NCBI RefSeq assembly: GCF_014644435.1
Contig: NZ_BMKR01000008.1
Span: 186,001 to 250,000 of the forward strand
Length of the DNA: 64,000 nucleotides
From: Paenibacillus albidus
GTDB lineage: Bacteria; Bacillota; Bacilli; Paenibacillales; Paenibacillaceae
Direction: 5' to 3'
In this document: positions 26,007-36,233 of the stretch, piece after piece
Numbering within the stretch: position 1 is the stretch's first letter
How the letters are laid out: every line of letters starts with the position of its first letter
Program-made: the position numbers and the translations under genes
Notes under the pieces: generated by a model
Database searches by the model: none
Told to the model about the DNA's origin: nothing
Seen by the model: the letters and a program-made list of their open reading frames with translations, nothing else

Positions 26007-26525
26007 TCAATCTGACACTTTCATCATCGTTTCACGCGGAGGTTCATAGGACTCCAGCTGGCGGAAAACGATGCCCTTGGAAGCCATCATCGCCCGGACC
26101 TTCTCCATATCCTTGCGGTACGGACGATAATACACAATCTCCACAATACCGCTGTTGGCCAGCATGTTGGCGCAGGTCCAGCACGGCTCATCGGTTACGT
26201 ATACTGTACTGCCTTCCCGGTCAATCCTGTCCGTGAACAGCAGAAGATTCTGCTCGGCATGAATGGTACGGATGCAGCGCTGCTTCTTCACCATCGTCTC
26301 TGCACCTTCAACAATCTCCAGCTCATATTGCTCCGATACCATACAGCCTGCCTCCGAACAGTCCGGCACACCCATGGGCGCCCCGTTGTAGGCAGTGCCC
26401 AGCAACTTCTTGCCCTGCACCAGAACAGCGCCGACATGACGGCGCGGACAACGTGAACGGGTAGAAACCATACAGGCGATATCCATGAAATAGGTATCCC
26501 AGTTCTTGCGGTAAGCCTCAGCCAT
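26007..26525 (-). CDS. comEB: ComEB, deoxycytidylate (dCMP) deaminase family protein
   Basis: The 172-residue protein has the cytidine/dCMP deaminase zinc motifs HAEQN (about residue 89) and PCWTC (about residue 116), with the substrate loop TAYNGAPMGVPDCSEAGC. It deaminates dCMP to dUMP. It belongs to the comE operon by position, but is not itself needed for DNA uptake in Bacillus. The start is ATG at 26525, 8 nt after GGAG; an in-frame TTG two codons earlier is less likely. Confidence 0.94.
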   Translation of the reverse strand: MAEAYRKNWDTYFMDIACMVSTRSRCPRRHVGAVLVQGKKLLGTAYNGAPMGVPDCSEAGCMVSEQYELEIVEGAETMVKKQRCIRTIHAEQNLLLFTDRIDREGSTVYVTDEPCWTCANMLANSGIVEIVYYRPYRKDMEKVRAMMASKGIVFRQLESYEPPRETMMKVSD

Positions 26526-26595
26526 CTTCAAGTCTCCATCTTCACAATAAATTTGTTAACTATTGTAGCACATCCGCTTGGGCTTTCACTAGGAC

Positions 26596-27276
26596 TTAAA
26601 AGCTGACCAGCGGTTCCAGCTTCTCCAGCATCTTTTTTCCGATTCCTTTTACTTTGCCCAAGTCGCTCAAGCTGCGGAAGGTTCCTTTACTGTTGCGGTA
26701 ATCAATGATTGCTTGCGCTTTTTTCTCCCCGATCCCCGGCAGCTCCATCAGTTCTGTGGTCGTGGCCGCATTCACATTGACCCTGCCATCCTGAGCGGCG
26801 GCAGGTGCAGATGGCAAGGCTCCGGTGGAGGTTTGCCCACCGCTGTTCATATTTCCGGGAGGGGCCGGCGATACAGCGCTGGCCTTGTCCGGATCTCCCC
26901 CGGCTCCTTCAACTCCTCCAGCAGCTCCCGCTTCGGTTGCCGGGGCTGCGGCTACGTTTGTTTCCGCTCCCTTTAGCACTGGCGCTTGTGCCGCCTCGGT
27001 TCCCACGGCCTTCTTGCCCGCAGTGTCGCCCGCGCCCTTAGCATCTTCCTTGTCTGCCCTTTCCGCTGGTTCGGCAGCAGGTGCACCGATGGCCTGCTCC
27101 ATGCTGACATTGAGCGTCTCCCAGCCGGCAATGCCGGATTCCTCCCTGATGGAAGCTGTCCAAATCAGCCCGCAACCGAGCAGTGCCGCCACGATTCCGG
27201 CTGCAATCTTGCCTTTATTCAATCCAATCCTCTCCTTCACATCAGTCAGTATTCGTTTTTTTGCATCTTCATTCAT
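26596..27276 (-). CDS. comEA: Competence protein ComEA, DNA receptor
   Basis: The 226-residue protein has one membrane helix (about residues 23-43), a long Ala/Gly/Pro/Glu linker (to about 160), and a C-terminal pair of helix-hairpin-helix motifs: [23 protein letters not shown] and [22 protein letters not shown]. ComEA binds incoming double-stranded DNA outside the membrane and hands it to ComEC. It is the first gene of the comE operon and divergent from comER. Confidence 0.95.
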   Translation of the reverse strand: MNEDAKKRILTDVKERIGLNKGKIAAGIVAALLGCGLIWTASIREESGIAGWETLNVSMEQAIGAPAAEPAERADKEDAKGAGDTAGKKAVGTEAAQAPVLKGAETNVAAAPATEAGAAGGVEGAGGDPDKASAVSPAPPGNMNSGGQTSTGALPSAPAAAQDGRVNVNAATTTELMELPGIGEKKAQAIIDYRNSKGTFRSLSDLGKVKGIGKKMLEKLEPLVSF

Positions 27277-27408
27277 CTTGGAATCCCATTTTCTTCAATA
27301 TTTCAGGTATTACCTGTCATGTGTCCAAGTCTATCCTGCATACACTTAACGAAGAGAATTCATGTCAATTCAACAAAAAAGCAACGCGGGAAAGGAGGGA
27401 ACCACAAA

Positions 27409-28260
27409 ATGAAGGTGGGATTTATCGGAACAGGCAGCATGGGCAGCCTGCTGATCGATGCCTTTCTCACATCGGGAGCACTGGAGCCGAGTGATGTGCT
27501 GGCCAGTAACCGCAGCCCAGGCAGACTGCAGCAGCTCGCAGGGCGCCACCCGGGCATTTCCGTATGCACCAGCAACAGCGAAACTGCTGCTGCAAGCGAT
27601 ATTGTGTTCTTATGTGTGAAGCCGCTCGAATTCAAAACCCTGACGGATGAAATCGCTTCTTATCTGCGCAGTGAGCAGATTGTTGTTTCCATTACCAGTC
27701 CGGTCCAGCTGTATCATCTGGAATCGGCGCTGCCGTCTAAGATTGCCAAAGTCATCCCGAGTATTACCCACAGTGTCAAAAGCGGAACCTCACTGTGTGT
27801 ATTCGGCAACAGAATTACCCCAAATGACCGGCTGAAGCTGCTGCATCTTCTGTCTTTTATAGGCGTTCCGGTGGAAATCCAAGAGAACCATACCCGGATT
27901 ACCTCGGATTTCTCCAGCTGCGGCCCGGCATTCCTCAGCTATTTCATTGAGCGCTGGATTGAAGCGGCCGTAGAGTCCACTGGTATTGAGGAAACCTTAA
28001 TTACCAGGCTGGCGGGTGAAATGCTGCTCGGTACAGGCAAGCTGCTGACAGAAGGACAATTCACTCCCCAGGAGCTGCAGGAACGGGTGGCGGTACGCGG
28101 AGGCATTACAGCCGAAGCGCTTAATCATCTGCGCATCAGTCTGGAGGGCGTATTCGAAAGCCTCATCACCACTACGCATGACAAATACGATGAGGATGTG
28201 GCACGGCTTGATGCCCTGTTTGGACGTGACGGCATTGCCCAAAGTCGATTGGACTGCTAG
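27409..28260 (+). CDS. comER: ComER, pyrroline-5-carboxylate reductase-like protein
   Basis: The 283-residue protein starts MKVGFIGTGSMGSLLIDAFL, a Rossmann dinucleotide motif. It shows the ProC-type layout, ending in the helical domain SSCGPAFLSYFIERWIEAAVESTG and RVAVRGGITAEALNHL. ComER homologues lie divergent to comEA in Bacilli, and in Bacillus cereus group species comER influences sporulation and biofilm entry. Whether it reduces pyrroline-5-carboxylate is not certain. The ATG at 27409 follows AAAGGAGGG; longer frames upstream lack this signal and overlap comEA. Confidence 0.92.
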   Translation: MKVGFIGTGSMGSLLIDAFLTSGALEPSDVLASNRSPGRLQQLAGRHPGISVCTSNSETAAASDIVFLCVKPLEFKTLTDEIASYLRSEQIVVSITSPVQLYHLESALPSKIAKVIPSITHSVKSGTSLCVFGNRITPNDRLKLLHLLSFIGVPVEIQENHTRITSDFSSCGPAFLSYFIERWIEAAVESTGIEETLITRLAGEMLLGTGKLLTEGQFTPQELQERVAVRGGITAEALNHLRISLEGVFESLITTTHDKYDEDVARLDALFGRDGIAQSRLDC

Positions 28261-28288
28261 CAGATTTGTCGTTCCTTTAAACAAAATA

Positions 28289-28322
28289 AACCCGCAGCAC
28301 GGAAACCTCCGTTGCTGCGGGC
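28289..28322 (-). terminator. Terminator of leuS
   Basis: On the minus strand CCCGCAGCAACGG, six bases and CCGTGCTGCGGG are followed by TTTATTTTGTTT. It is shared by the convergent leuS and comER genes, with a weaker T run on the comER side. Confidence 0.85.
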
Positions 28323-28339
28323 AGAAATACGTTCTTCGC

Positions 28340-30787
28340 TTAACCCACTACGATATTTACAAGCTTGCCGGGAACGGCAATGACTTTGCGTACAGTTTTG
28401 CCTGCAACTGCACTGCTGACATTCGGCAGCGACAAGGCATGTGCCTGCATCTCTTCCTGCCCCATGTCCTGCGGGATCAGGGCGCGCTGGACGATTTTGC
28501 CGTTGACCTGCACCACGATTTCCACTTCCGCGTCCACCGTCCAGGCCTCATCATAAGCCGGCCAGGTTACATAGCTGATGCTGCCTTCGTGACCAAGCAG
28601 CTGCCATAGCTCTTCCGCAATATGCGGAGCCAGCGGCGAGAGCATTTGTACGAAATGCTCCGCAGCCTCATGGGACAAGCTGTCCTGCTTATAGGCATCA
28701 TTGATAAAAATCATTAGCTGACTGATTACAGTATTGAAGCGCAGATGCTCAAAGTCCTCGGTAACCTTCTTGAGCGTCTTGTGCCAGGTCCGTTTGAACT
28801 CGTCACTGCCGCCGTCTTTGGTAATTTTGGCGCTCAGTGAGCCGTCCTCGTTCACGAACAGGCGCCATACCCGGGCCAGGAAGCGGTGAATCCCTTCCAC
28901 GCCTTTTTCGTTCCAAGGTTTGGTTGCTTCCAGCGGTCCCATGAACATTTCATAGACACGCAGCGTATCCGCACCGTAAGCTTCCACGATCTCATCCGGA
29001 TTGATGACATTGCCGCGCGATTTGCTCATCTTCTCATTGTTGTTGCCCAGGATCATGCCCTGGTTCACCAGCTTGTAGAAAGGCTCTTTCGTATCGACTA
29101 CACCGATATCGTACAGTACTTTATGCCAGAAACGGGCATACAACAGATGAAGCACTGCGTGCTCGGCTCCGCCAATGTAGAGATCTACCGGCAGCCATTC
29201 CTTTTGCTTCTCCGGTGAGCAGAGCTCCCGGTCGTTGTGCGGATCAATGTAACGCAGATAGTACCAGCAGCTTCCTGCCCACTGCGGCATCGTATTCGTC
29301 TCACGGCGCGCCTTCATGCCGGTCTCCGGATCAATCGTTTCCACCCACTCGGTTACATTCGCCAGCGGTGATTCCCCGGTACCCGATGGTTTGATTGCAT
29401 CCACATCCGGCAACACCAGCGGCAGCTGATCCACCGGCACCGTCTTCATGGTCCCGTCTTCCAGGTGCAGAATTGGAATCGGTTCACCCCAGTAACGTTG
29501 ACGGCTGAACAGCCAGTCCCGTAGGCGGTAGGTCACTTTGCCTTTACCACTGCCCTGCTCTTCCAGCCAGGCAATCATCTTCGCAATCGCTTCGGTATTC
29601 ATCAGGCCGTCGAGGAACCCGGAATTCACATGCGGGCCGTCTCCGGCATAGGCTTCTTCTTCAATATTGCCGCCTTGTACCACTTCGATGATGTTCAGGC
29701 CGAACTGCTTGGCGAACTCCCAGTCGCGGGAATCATGGCCCGGAACCGCCATAATTGCACCCGTTCCGTACCCGGCAAGGACATAATCGGCAATCCAGAT
29801 CGGTACTTGTGCGCCATTGACCGGATTTACCGCATAAGCTCCGGTGAATACGCCGGATTTCTCCTTGGCCAGATCGGTGCGTTCCAGATCACTTTTGCGG
29901 GAAGCCTTGTCACGGTATTCCGCGATGGCCGCGCGCTGGCTCTCTGTCGTAATGGCATCCACCAATTCATGCTCCGGTGCCAGTACACAATAGCTTGCTC
30001 CGAACAAGGTGTCCGGGCGGGTAGTGAACACAGTCAGGCTTGCTTCATGGCCTTCAACGGCGAAGTTCACTTCCGCACCGGTGGATTTGCCGATCCAGTT
30101 GCGCTGCATATCCTTGATGCTCTCCGTCCAGTCCAGCTCTTCCAGATCCTCAAGCAGGCGCTCCGCATATTCGGTAATTCTCAGAATCCACTGGCGCATC
30201 GGCTTGCGGATGACGGGATGGCCGCCGCGTTCACTTTTGCCGTCAATGACTTCTTCGTTAGCCAGTACGGTTCCAAGCGCTTCACACCAATTGACCGGAA
30301 CTTCAGCCACATAGGCCAGTCCACGGTTGTAGAGCTGGATAAAGATCCATTGCGTCCATTTATAATAGTCCGGATCGGTTGTGCTGATCTCGCGGTCCCA
30401 GTCGTAGGAGAATCCGAGCGATTTGATCTGGCGGCGGAAATTATCGATGTTCTTGAAGGTAATATCCCGCGGATGCTGGCCGGTATCCATCGCGTATTGC
30501 TCCGCCGGAAGTCCAAAAGCATCCCAGCCCATCGGATGCAGCACGTTGTAGCCGCGCATCCGTTTGTAACGGGAAAGAATATCCGTAGCGGTATATCCTT
30601 CTGGATGACCTACGTGCAGGCCTGCGCCGGATGGATACGGAAACATATCGAGGGCATAAAATTTCGGGTTGCCCGGTTCTTCCCCTGTCTTGAAGGACTT
30701 GTTCTCATCCCAGAATTTCTGCCATTTAGGCTCGATCGTCTGGGCCCGGTAGCCTGCGCCGGGTGTAGCATTCGTATGCTCGCTCAT
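28340..30787 (-). CDS. leuS: Leucyl-tRNA synthetase
   Basis: The 815-residue class I synthetase has the HIGH-type motif in [21 protein letters not shown] (about residues 50-70), the CP1 editing domain in the middle ([12 protein letters not shown] near 255), and [16 protein letters not shown] (about 580). It charges tRNA-Leu. CAAGGAGGAG stands before the ATG. A T-box leader controls it from about 350 bp further upstream. Confidence 0.97.
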   Translation of the reverse strand: MSEHTNATPGAGYRAQTIEPKWQKFWDENKSFKTGEEPGNPKFYALDMFPYPSGAGLHVGHPEGYTATDILSRYKRMRGYNVLHPMGWDAFGLPAEQYAMDTGQHPRDITFKNIDNFRRQIKSLGFSYDWDREISTTDPDYYKWTQWIFIQLYNRGLAYVAEVPVNWCEALGTVLANEEVIDGKSERGGHPVIRKPMRQWILRITEYAERLLEDLEELDWTESIKDMQRNWIGKSTGAEVNFAVEGHEASLTVFTTRPDTLFGASYCVLAPEHELVDAITTESQRAAIAEYRDKASRKSDLERTDLAKEKSGVFTGAYAVNPVNGAQVPIWIADYVLAGYGTGAIMAVPGHDSRDWEFAKQFGLNIIEVVQGGNIEEEAYAGDGPHVNSGFLDGLMNTEAIAKMIAWLEEQGSGKGKVTYRLRDWLFSRQRYWGEPIPILHLEDGTMKTVPVDQLPLVLPDVDAIKPSGTGESPLANVTEWVETIDPETGMKARRETNTMPQWAGSCWYYLRYIDPHNDRELCSPEKQKEWLPVDLYIGGAEHAVLHLLYARFWHKVLYDIGVVDTKEPFYKLVNQGMILGNNNEKMSKSRGNVINPDEIVEAYGADTLRVYEMFMGPLEATKPWNEKGVEGIHRFLARVWRLFVNEDGSLSAKITKDGGSDEFKRTWHKTLKKVTEDFEHLRFNTVISQLMIFINDAYKQDSLSHEAAEHFVQMLSPLAPHIAEELWQLLGHEGSISYVTWPAYDEAWTVDAEVEIVVQVNGKIVQRALIPQDMGQEEMQAHALSLPNVSSAVAGKTVRKVIAVPGKLVNIVVG

Positions 30788-30864
30788 TGTATGCTCCTCC
30801 TTGGAGTGTTGCTGTTGAAGTTAAGGGTGTCTATTTTTAAAAAATGATGTAGAATGGCGTCACT

Positions 30865-30990
30865 GCAAGAAATGTTGGACTTCCGGCCGCTGTTGTCTTC
30901 TGATTTCTTCAATATGTACCGCTGTCTGCGGTTGAAATCAGAAGCACAAAGGCGGTCGCTGGCGCTCCTTCAGTTCCAAATTTCTCTTTC
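30865..30990. repeat. About 110-bp dispersed hairpin repeat, copy 1, within the leuS leader
   Basis: TTCTGATTTC at 30899-30908 pairs with GAAATCAGAA at 30934-30943, flanked by CCGCTGTTGTC on one side and CACAAAGGCGGTCGCTGGCG on the other, then CTCCTTCAGTTCCAAATTT. A diverged copy with the same layout lies at about 43400-43520 and a fragment at 53386-53411, all in the same orientation. It sits between the T-box terminator and the leuS start. Confidence 0.7.
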
Positions 30991-31136
30991 GTTCCATTCT
31001 TCTACACTACACAACTAAAATCCCACCCGCCATGCCTTCGTACCGGCAAAGTCCAAGCCGAATCTCCAAGGCTCGCTGGCAGCTTAACAACCGCCACGCC
31101 CCAACCTCGGCATTCATAGGGACGCACCGCTACGCT

Positions 31137-31425
31137 AAAAAACCTCCCATCCCTAGCGTATAATCGCTAGGGACGAGAGGTTGAAATTCCCGTGGTACCA
31201 CCCTAGTTAGCGGCTGAATATGCTTTACCGGCCACTCACTTTGCACCCTCTAACGGGGGTGAGGCGACGCCCTTTCACACGCTAAAGGAACCCTTAACGG
31301 CTTCTCTTCTGCGGCTTGCGGCGTTACTCCGAGGTGAGTTCATTCCGTTCCGTCAACCGGCTCGCACCTATTGCACCGGCTCTCTGCGATAACGAACTGT
31401 GAATTAATACTCCTCATCCATGTAC
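31137..31425 (-). promoter_or_regulatory. T-box riboswitch (tRNA-Leu responsive) of leuS
   Basis: On the minus strand Stem I runs ATGAGG-AGTATT-AATTC ... GAAT-GAACTCA-CCTC. The AGTA bulge (31411-31408) faces a specifier loop with CTC (31338-31336), a leucine codon. The conserved T-box AGGGTGGTACCACGGG lies at 31204-31189. It is followed by the terminator: CCTCTCGTCCCTAGCG, loop, CGCTAGGGATGGGAGG and TTTTTT (to 31137). Uncharged tRNA-Leu should pair with the T-box and favour readthrough into leuS. Confidence 0.93.
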
Positions 31426-31444
31426 TAAGTATGTGTATCAGGCT

Positions 31445-32974
31445 CTAATCGTAATATTCCCCAACATTATAACCAAAATCATTGACTATAGTCAATGATT
31501 TTGGCATCTCCGCCATATCTCTCCCCATCCGCACCGCTTTAACCATCCCTGCGGCCAATAGCAGCAGACAGAAGAATAGGACAAAGTGGGCAATGCCCGG
31601 CAGGAACAGCAAGGCAACCGGCCAAGGAAGCAAAAGCCTGGGAACAAAGATCAGAACAGCCGATGGAAGCAGGATATTGATCAAGATCAGGCTTCCCTCG
31701 CGGAGAGCCTGTTTCTTTTTGGTCAGCAGCTTCGTATTCCTCCATTTCATTAAGCCGCGTAAGGACAACAGATATAAAATAGTAAATAACAGAAGAACAC
31801 CATTAATGAGCAAGTGCGTTTGCCAAAAATCCGGCAATTTATCTACGGAAACCTCCTGCCCATGCAGCAGCTGTTGAATCGCCAAAGGAACACCATCATA
31901 ATCGGCCAAAAAATCGACGGAGTTGAACAGCAAAACGATGCCATATTCTCTGTCCATTAATAAATAGGAAGAAGAATTCTCGGTAGCTCCATTATGCCAT
32001 ACATTTCCAGAAGAGATAATCCAACCCATTCCATAATACTCACCTTCCTGTATCAGGGAAGCAGGCTTGTGCAGTTGCTCGATGCCATCCTCTGACAGCA
32101 CTGTACGATTCTCAAGCTGCCCGCCGTTCATCTGAGCGATCAAATAATTGGATAGATCTTCTGCACTTGAGATCAGATTGCCGTCCGGTACAGATGCAGT
32201 GTGGTCCATTTGCGGGGTAGAAGTCATCTTGCCAAAAATAGGCTGATAGCCCGCAGCCAAGCCATATCTCCGGGCTTCTTCGGCATAGGCTGTACTATGT
32301 AACATATCTAAAGGTGTAAATATATGGTCTTTAATATAATCGCCGTATGGCTGCTGAGAGACTGCCTGAACGATGCCGCCCAGAATATCATAATTCAGAT
32401 TTGAATATTGGTATCCTGAACCCACAGGTTGGGCTAGAGGAACATCCTTCATGCTCTGCAGATGGGCTTCTAGCGGCAGATTATCCGAGGCCATAGTGGC
32501 CCGGCCTTCATACTCAGAGATGCCGCTGGTCTGATGCAGCAAATCACGGACTGTAATTTTAGCAGAAGCTTGTTTATCCGCCAGACGGAACCACGGCAAA
32601 TACCGCTGCACGGGCGCTTCAAGGTCAACCTTGCCTTCCTCCACCAGCTGCATCACCGCCAAAGCCGTAATAGACTTGCTGGTAGAACCCAGAATAAATG
32701 GTGTTTGCGGTGTTACCGGCTTCTGTTCCGGACCTGAAATGCCGTATCCCTGCAAATAAATAATCCGGTTTCCTTTAATGATCCCAAGGGCTGCTCCGGG
32801 AATTCTCAGCCGTTCCATGGCATTCTTCATATACTGGTCCACCCCGGTCCCGTCGAAGCTTGAAGCAGCACCGGCGGTTGTGCTCGAGAACAAGGCAGCA
32901 AATAATACCAGCGTCAATAAGGTGATATATATTTTACGGTTAATCCTTTTAGATTTTCTCGAGCTGAAACACAT
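31445..32974 (-). CDS. Serine hydrolase (beta-lactamase/PBP4*-like) with C-terminal membrane segments
   Basis: The 509-residue protein has a signal/anchor helix (about residues 15-37). Its class C beta-lactamase-like domain shows the SxxK motif STSKSITALAV (about residue 90) and the YxN motif YQYSNLNYDILGG (about 190). Near its end WHNGATENSSSYL corresponds to the HxG-type third motif. The last 130 residues hold three or four membrane helices. Such proteins are peptidases or esterases acting outside the membrane; the substrate is unknown. GGAGGGG favours the ATG at 32974 over the ATG three codons earlier. The last 20 codons contain a 32-bp perfect palindrome and the leuS promoter. Confidence 0.85.
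   Translation of the reverse strand: MCFSSRKSKRINRKIYITLLTLVLFAALFSSTTAGAASSFDGTGVDQYMKNAMERLRIPGAALGIIKGNRIIYLQGYGISGPEQKPVTPQTPFILGSTSKSITALAVMQLVEEGKVDLEAPVQRYLPWFRLADKQASAKITVRDLLHQTSGISEYEGRATMASDNLPLEAHLQSMKDVPLAQPVGSGYQYSNLNYDILGGIVQAVSQQPYGDYIKDHIFTPLDMLHSTAYAEEARRYGLAAGYQPIFGKMTSTPQMDHTASVPDGNLISSAEDLSNYLIAQMNGGQLENRTVLSEDGIEQLHKPASLIQEGEYYGMGWIISSGNVWHNGATENSSSYLLMDREYGIVLLFNSVDFLADYDGVPLAIQQLLHGQEVSVDKLPDFWQTHLLINGVLLLFTILYLLSLRGLMKWRNTKLLTKKKQALREGSLILINILLPSAVLIFVPRLLLPWPVALLFLPGIAHFVLFFCLLLLAAGMVKAVRMGRDMAEMPKSLTIVNDFGYNVGEYYD
31466..31504 (-). promoter_or_regulatory. leuS promoter inside a perfect 32-bp palindrome at the end of the serine hydrolase gene
   Basis: On the minus strand TTGACT (31495-31490) and TATAAT (31471-31466) are 18 bp apart. 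The -35 box is at the centre of a loop-free palindrome (31473-31504) with 16-bp arms (CCAAAATCATTGACTA and its complement). Transcription would start a few bases before the serine hydrolase stop and run into the T-box. Confidence 0.7.
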
Positions 32975-33051
32975 TATTATCATTCCCCTCCGCTCCGTAT
33001 GCAGAGCATAATCCTGATAGCGCCAACGAGTATTTGAATGGATTAGCGCAG

Positions 33052-33801
33052 TCAGCCCATATACAGATTATACTGTGACAGTGAGGAAATCAGGTTAAGC
33101 AGAACGTGGACTGCCATGCCTAGGTAGATGTTTTTGGTGCGCCATACGATGAAGCACATCGGGAAGATCGCGATAATTCGGGTAACGGCCATCCAGGGGG
33201 AGAAAAAATGATACACGGCGAACAAAACTGTATTGATGAAGACACTTGCTCCCTGATATCTGCTCAGCCTGGGCAGCAAGTACCCTCTGAAATACAATTC
33301 CTCCACAATCGGCACAAAAATTCCAAGCAGAATCAAATCACTGGCCCAGGATGCCAGCAGCATGCCACTTGAATACCGGGACAGCATATCAGCAGCAGGA
33401 TTGAACCATGCCGGGAAGAAATTAAACACATACTCCAGCAGATAATTGCCTACCGGTTCCAGCAGGAAGAAGACCAAAATAAACCAGACCAGCAGTGCAG
33501 GAACCCAAATGAAATATTGCCGCATGGGCAGTTTTTGACGGTATGGAAGAATACCTTGTAACGTAAATCTACCGGTCTGCTTCTTGGCGGTATAGAGCAG
33601 AATCCCGAGCTGGACCGGAACAATCGATAGGAACAGCACAAGATTGAGTGCCAACCCAATCGTCAGGCCCGACCTTATCAGAAATGGCGCGAAGAATAGA
33701 ACACACAAAAAGGGTATGATACCGGGGAGGAGATGATATGCTATTGATTTTGCCAACGAATGCTGCTCTGTTTCTGCCAGGCTAATAGGGTGAGTATTCA
33801 A
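33052..33801 (-). CDS. CPBP family intramembrane metalloprotease
   Basis: The 249-residue membrane protein has about seven hydrophobic segments. The three CPBP motifs are EELYFRGYLLP (about residue 167), FAVYHFFSPW (about 195) and HVLLNLISS (about 234), supplying the Glu, His and His/Asn metal and catalytic positions. It lies between a serine hydrolase and an AraC regulator, all minus; none of the three gives a clear substrate. It is unrelated in detail to the CPBP protein at 8193 apart from the family motifs. Confidence 0.9.
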   Translation of the reverse strand: MNTHPISLAETEQHSLAKSIAYHLLPGIIPFLCVLFFAPFLIRSGLTIGLALNLVLFLSIVPVQLGILLYTAKKQTGRFTLQGILPYRQKLPMRQYFIWVPALLVWFILVFFLLEPVGNYLLEYVFNFFPAWFNPAADMLSRYSSGMLLASWASDLILLGIFVPIVEELYFRGYLLPRLSRYQGASVFINTVLFAVYHFFSPWMAVTRIIAIFPMCFIVWRTKNIYLGMAVHVLLNLISSLSQYNLYMG

Positions 33802-33926
33802 GGCGGACCTCCAGGATGATGTGAATTTAACCGCGGTTGCATTCAGTCTATCATCCTATGCAGAAGATCTCCGCCCCGGTACGTTTAATAAGTAACAGCG
33901 TAGGGTTGGGTGCTGCCGTTTGTTGA

Positions 33927-34931
33927 TTACAACCGTTTGGATTCAATGATCCATTCACGCGGATTACATCCGAACCTCTCTCTGAAGATCGCTGCAAAAT
34001 GGCTCGGGTTGGAGTATCCTACCATAATCGCAGCATCACAGACATTGATTCGTTCCATTTCGAGCAGTTCCTTTGCTTTATCCAACCGCTTTTCTTTTAA
34101 ATAACCGAAGACGGTAGTACCGAATAGTTCCTTGAACCCAGATTTCAGCTTGGAATCACTAATTCCGGCCAGCTTGGACAATTCCAGCAATGACGGGGGC
34201 TGCTCCATCCGCTTCTCCAAAATCTCGCTCGCCTCGCGCACTCTCGCGATATCCTCTTTACGCAGCCGGATTCCGCCCCGCTGCGCAGACACTTCGTCTT
34301 CAAACAGGGTTTGCTGGAACCAGAGGGCAAGCAGTTCCAGAGTTTTTCCTTCCAGGAACATTTTTCGCATCGGACCGGCAAAGGGGTGGGAGCGAATGTC
34401 CTGCAGAATGGACTGCACCTTGGGTAATATCGACTGGTGGAATATGCGATTCTCCCGTCCATCAAGAATCAATGCAAAGCTGTAACGCGCTTGGCCCAGT
34501 TCATCCATTAATTCGTCAAACAAAGCTGTAGCCAAACGAATTTCACAGATGGTTATTGGCACCCCTGCCGCATATTTTAGTTCAAGCTGCTGCTCCAGGC
34601 CAAAAGTAAGGTGTCCAAGACCTGGGGAAATCTGTTCTTGTGTTCCGGAATGAAGGATTTCAATATTGCCCTGAATCCAGAATGTCAGATCCACCATCGG
34701 AAGATTGCCGTGAAGCTGCATGGTATGAACGTCCTTCATCCGGCAGTCGGCTATAATAATCTCCATGCCGGGCCGTAAACGCGTCCTGCTGATCATCCCG
34801 CTGCCAATGGATTCAGGCAGAGTAATCAGATCCGTGTAGCGGTTGTTGGAGCTGTATGGGAGAAATTCGGACAAGTATTTGTTGTAATGTGAATAAAGCT
34901 CCTCATACTCTAGGGACTGTAACGTTTGCAT
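33927..34931 (-). CDS. AraC family transcriptional regulator
   Basis: The 334-residue protein has an N-terminal ligand-type domain of about 220 residues and a C-terminal double helix-turn-helix (ASEILEKRMEQPPSLLELSKLAGISDSKLKSGFKELFGTTVF; ERINVCDAAIMVGYSNPSHFAAIFRERFGCNPREW). The layout resembles PchR/YbtA-type regulators that sense siderophores, but no siderophore gene is nearby and the ligand is unknown. AAAAGGGG lies 7 nt before the ATG. Confidence 0.9.
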   Translation of the reverse strand: MQTLQSLEYEELYSHYNKYLSEFLPYSSNNRYTDLITLPESIGSGMISRTRLRPGMEIIIADCRMKDVHTMQLHGNLPMVDLTFWIQGNIEILHSGTQEQISPGLGHLTFGLEQQLELKYAAGVPITICEIRLATALFDELMDELGQARYSFALILDGRENRIFHQSILPKVQSILQDIRSHPFAGPMRKMFLEGKTLELLALWFQQTLFEDEVSAQRGGIRLRKEDIARVREASEILEKRMEQPPSLLELSKLAGISDSKLKSGFKELFGTTVFGYLKEKRLDKAKELLEMERINVCDAAIMVGYSNPSHFAAIFRERFGCNPREWIIESKRL

Positions 34932-34982
34932 TAGGGTTCCCCTTTTGTTTTATATTTATAGTGGTCCTATTCCTCTTTCTGT

Positions 34983-36050
34983 TCACGCCGGCTTACGCTT
35001 AATATAATAGGTCATAAAATGCTGAAGCACCACTTTGGCTGCAGCAAACAGCGGAACGGCGAGGATAAGTCCAAGCATACCGGCGACCTCTCCTCCGACC
35101 AGCAGGGCAAAAATGATTAAAAGCGGGTGCAGATGCAGCTTCCGGCCCACAACCTGCGGCGAAATAATATTGCTCTCCACAATTTGACAAAGTGTATTGA
35201 CCACCGCCACCAGCAGCACGAGCCGCAGCGAAAGGGTAGAGGCCATAATGATCGCGGGAGCCGCCCCCAGAAAAGGCCCCATATAAGGGATAATGTTAAA
35301 AACGGCCACGACGCTGGCAAACAGCAAGGCATATGGCATTCCGATCAGGGCATAACCGATATATGCGAGCACTCCGATAATGAGACAGACCAGAAATTGC
35401 CCCCGGATGTAATTGCCGAGTGCCTCATCAATGTCTTTGAGCAGCCTCACGATGGATTTGCGTTTGGAACGGGGCAGACAGGAAACCACAGTCCGTTCAA
35501 ACACATCGAAATCCTTGAGAATATAGAACACCAGGAACGGCACGATAAATGCATTGAACAGCAGCCCTATTGTAGTCCCGATATGATCGAGAAAATGGGA
35601 TATCCCTTTGGCCAGACGGTCCTCCAGCTGAAAAAACCAGTTGTTCATCCCCATCTCTACGCCCGGAGGGATCAGTCTGGAATTCATATGGCGCATCAGC
35701 CCCTGCGCGTGCAGTGTCATCTCGGGCAGATGTTCGTTTAGTTCCTCAAGCTGTTCGATAAACATCGGAATCAGATTGATGGCAATAACGGCAATGGCGG
35801 TCAGAAATACGGCGTAGATCAGCAGGACTGCGATGCTTCGCGGCATTTTTCGGCGTGAAAGCAGGCTGACTACGGGATTAAGCACATACGAAATAATCAT
35901 GGCTGCCAGAAAAGGGGCCAGAATAGCCTTTAAAAACATAAAAACTCCTTGCAGCATCGGACGGAGCTGCCACACGAAATACAAAATGATCAGCGCAAGC
36001 AGAACTCCGACCATCCAGCGGAACCATTTACTGTGGGACCATTGCTCCAT
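34983..36050 (-). CDS. AI-2E family (PerM-type) membrane transporter
   Basis: The 355-residue protein has about eight membrane helices and the family's usual centre: LPRSKRKSIVRLLKDIDEALGNYIRGQFLVCLIIG and the conserved YMGPFLGAAPAIIMA. Members export small molecules or act in sodium/proton exchange. The AI-2 link of the family name rests on E. coli TqsA and cannot be assumed here. AGGAGG sits 8 nt before the ATG at 36050; the longer in-frame extension to 36155 lacks such a site. Confidence 0.9.
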   Translation of the reverse strand: MEQWSHSKWFRWMVGVLLALIILYFVWQLRPMLQGVFMFLKAILAPFLAAMIISYVLNPVVSLLSRRKMPRSIAVLLIYAVFLTAIAVIAINLIPMFIEQLEELNEHLPEMTLHAQGLMRHMNSRLIPPGVEMGMNNWFFQLEDRLAKGISHFLDHIGTTIGLLFNAFIVPFLVFYILKDFDVFERTVVSCLPRSKRKSIVRLLKDIDEALGNYIRGQFLVCLIIGVLAYIGYALIGMPYALLFASVVAVFNIIPYMGPFLGAAPAIIMASTLSLRLVLLVAVVNTLCQIVESNIISPQVVGRKLHLHPLLIIFALLVGGEVAGMLGLILAVPLFAAAKVVLQHFMTYYIKRKPA

Positions 36051-36142
36051 ACTGAGAACCTCCTGCGGTATAACTGGACTGGCTTCGTAAATAAGTATAT
36101 GTATGCCCACCGCAAAATAACCGCCTAACCCCTCATCGCATA

Positions 36143-36196
36143 AAAAAAACGCCAATATCCTTGCAGCTGTGAAAAGCTGAAAGGAATTGGCGTTTC
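36143..36196 (-). terminator. Terminator downstream of the zinc-ribbon gene
   Basis: On the minus strand GAAACGCCAATTCCTTTCAGCT pairs with AGCTGCAAGGATATTGGCGTTT, followed by a run of Ts. Confidence 0.85.
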
Positions 36197-36233
36197 ATTA
36201 TGAATATGTACCCGCTTCACTGCAATTCCTTAC

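Noticed and set aside
26986..27408. Long N-terminal extension of ComER
   Set aside because: It runs antisense through comEA and contains no recognisable domain. The Rossmann motif begins at the ATG at 27409.
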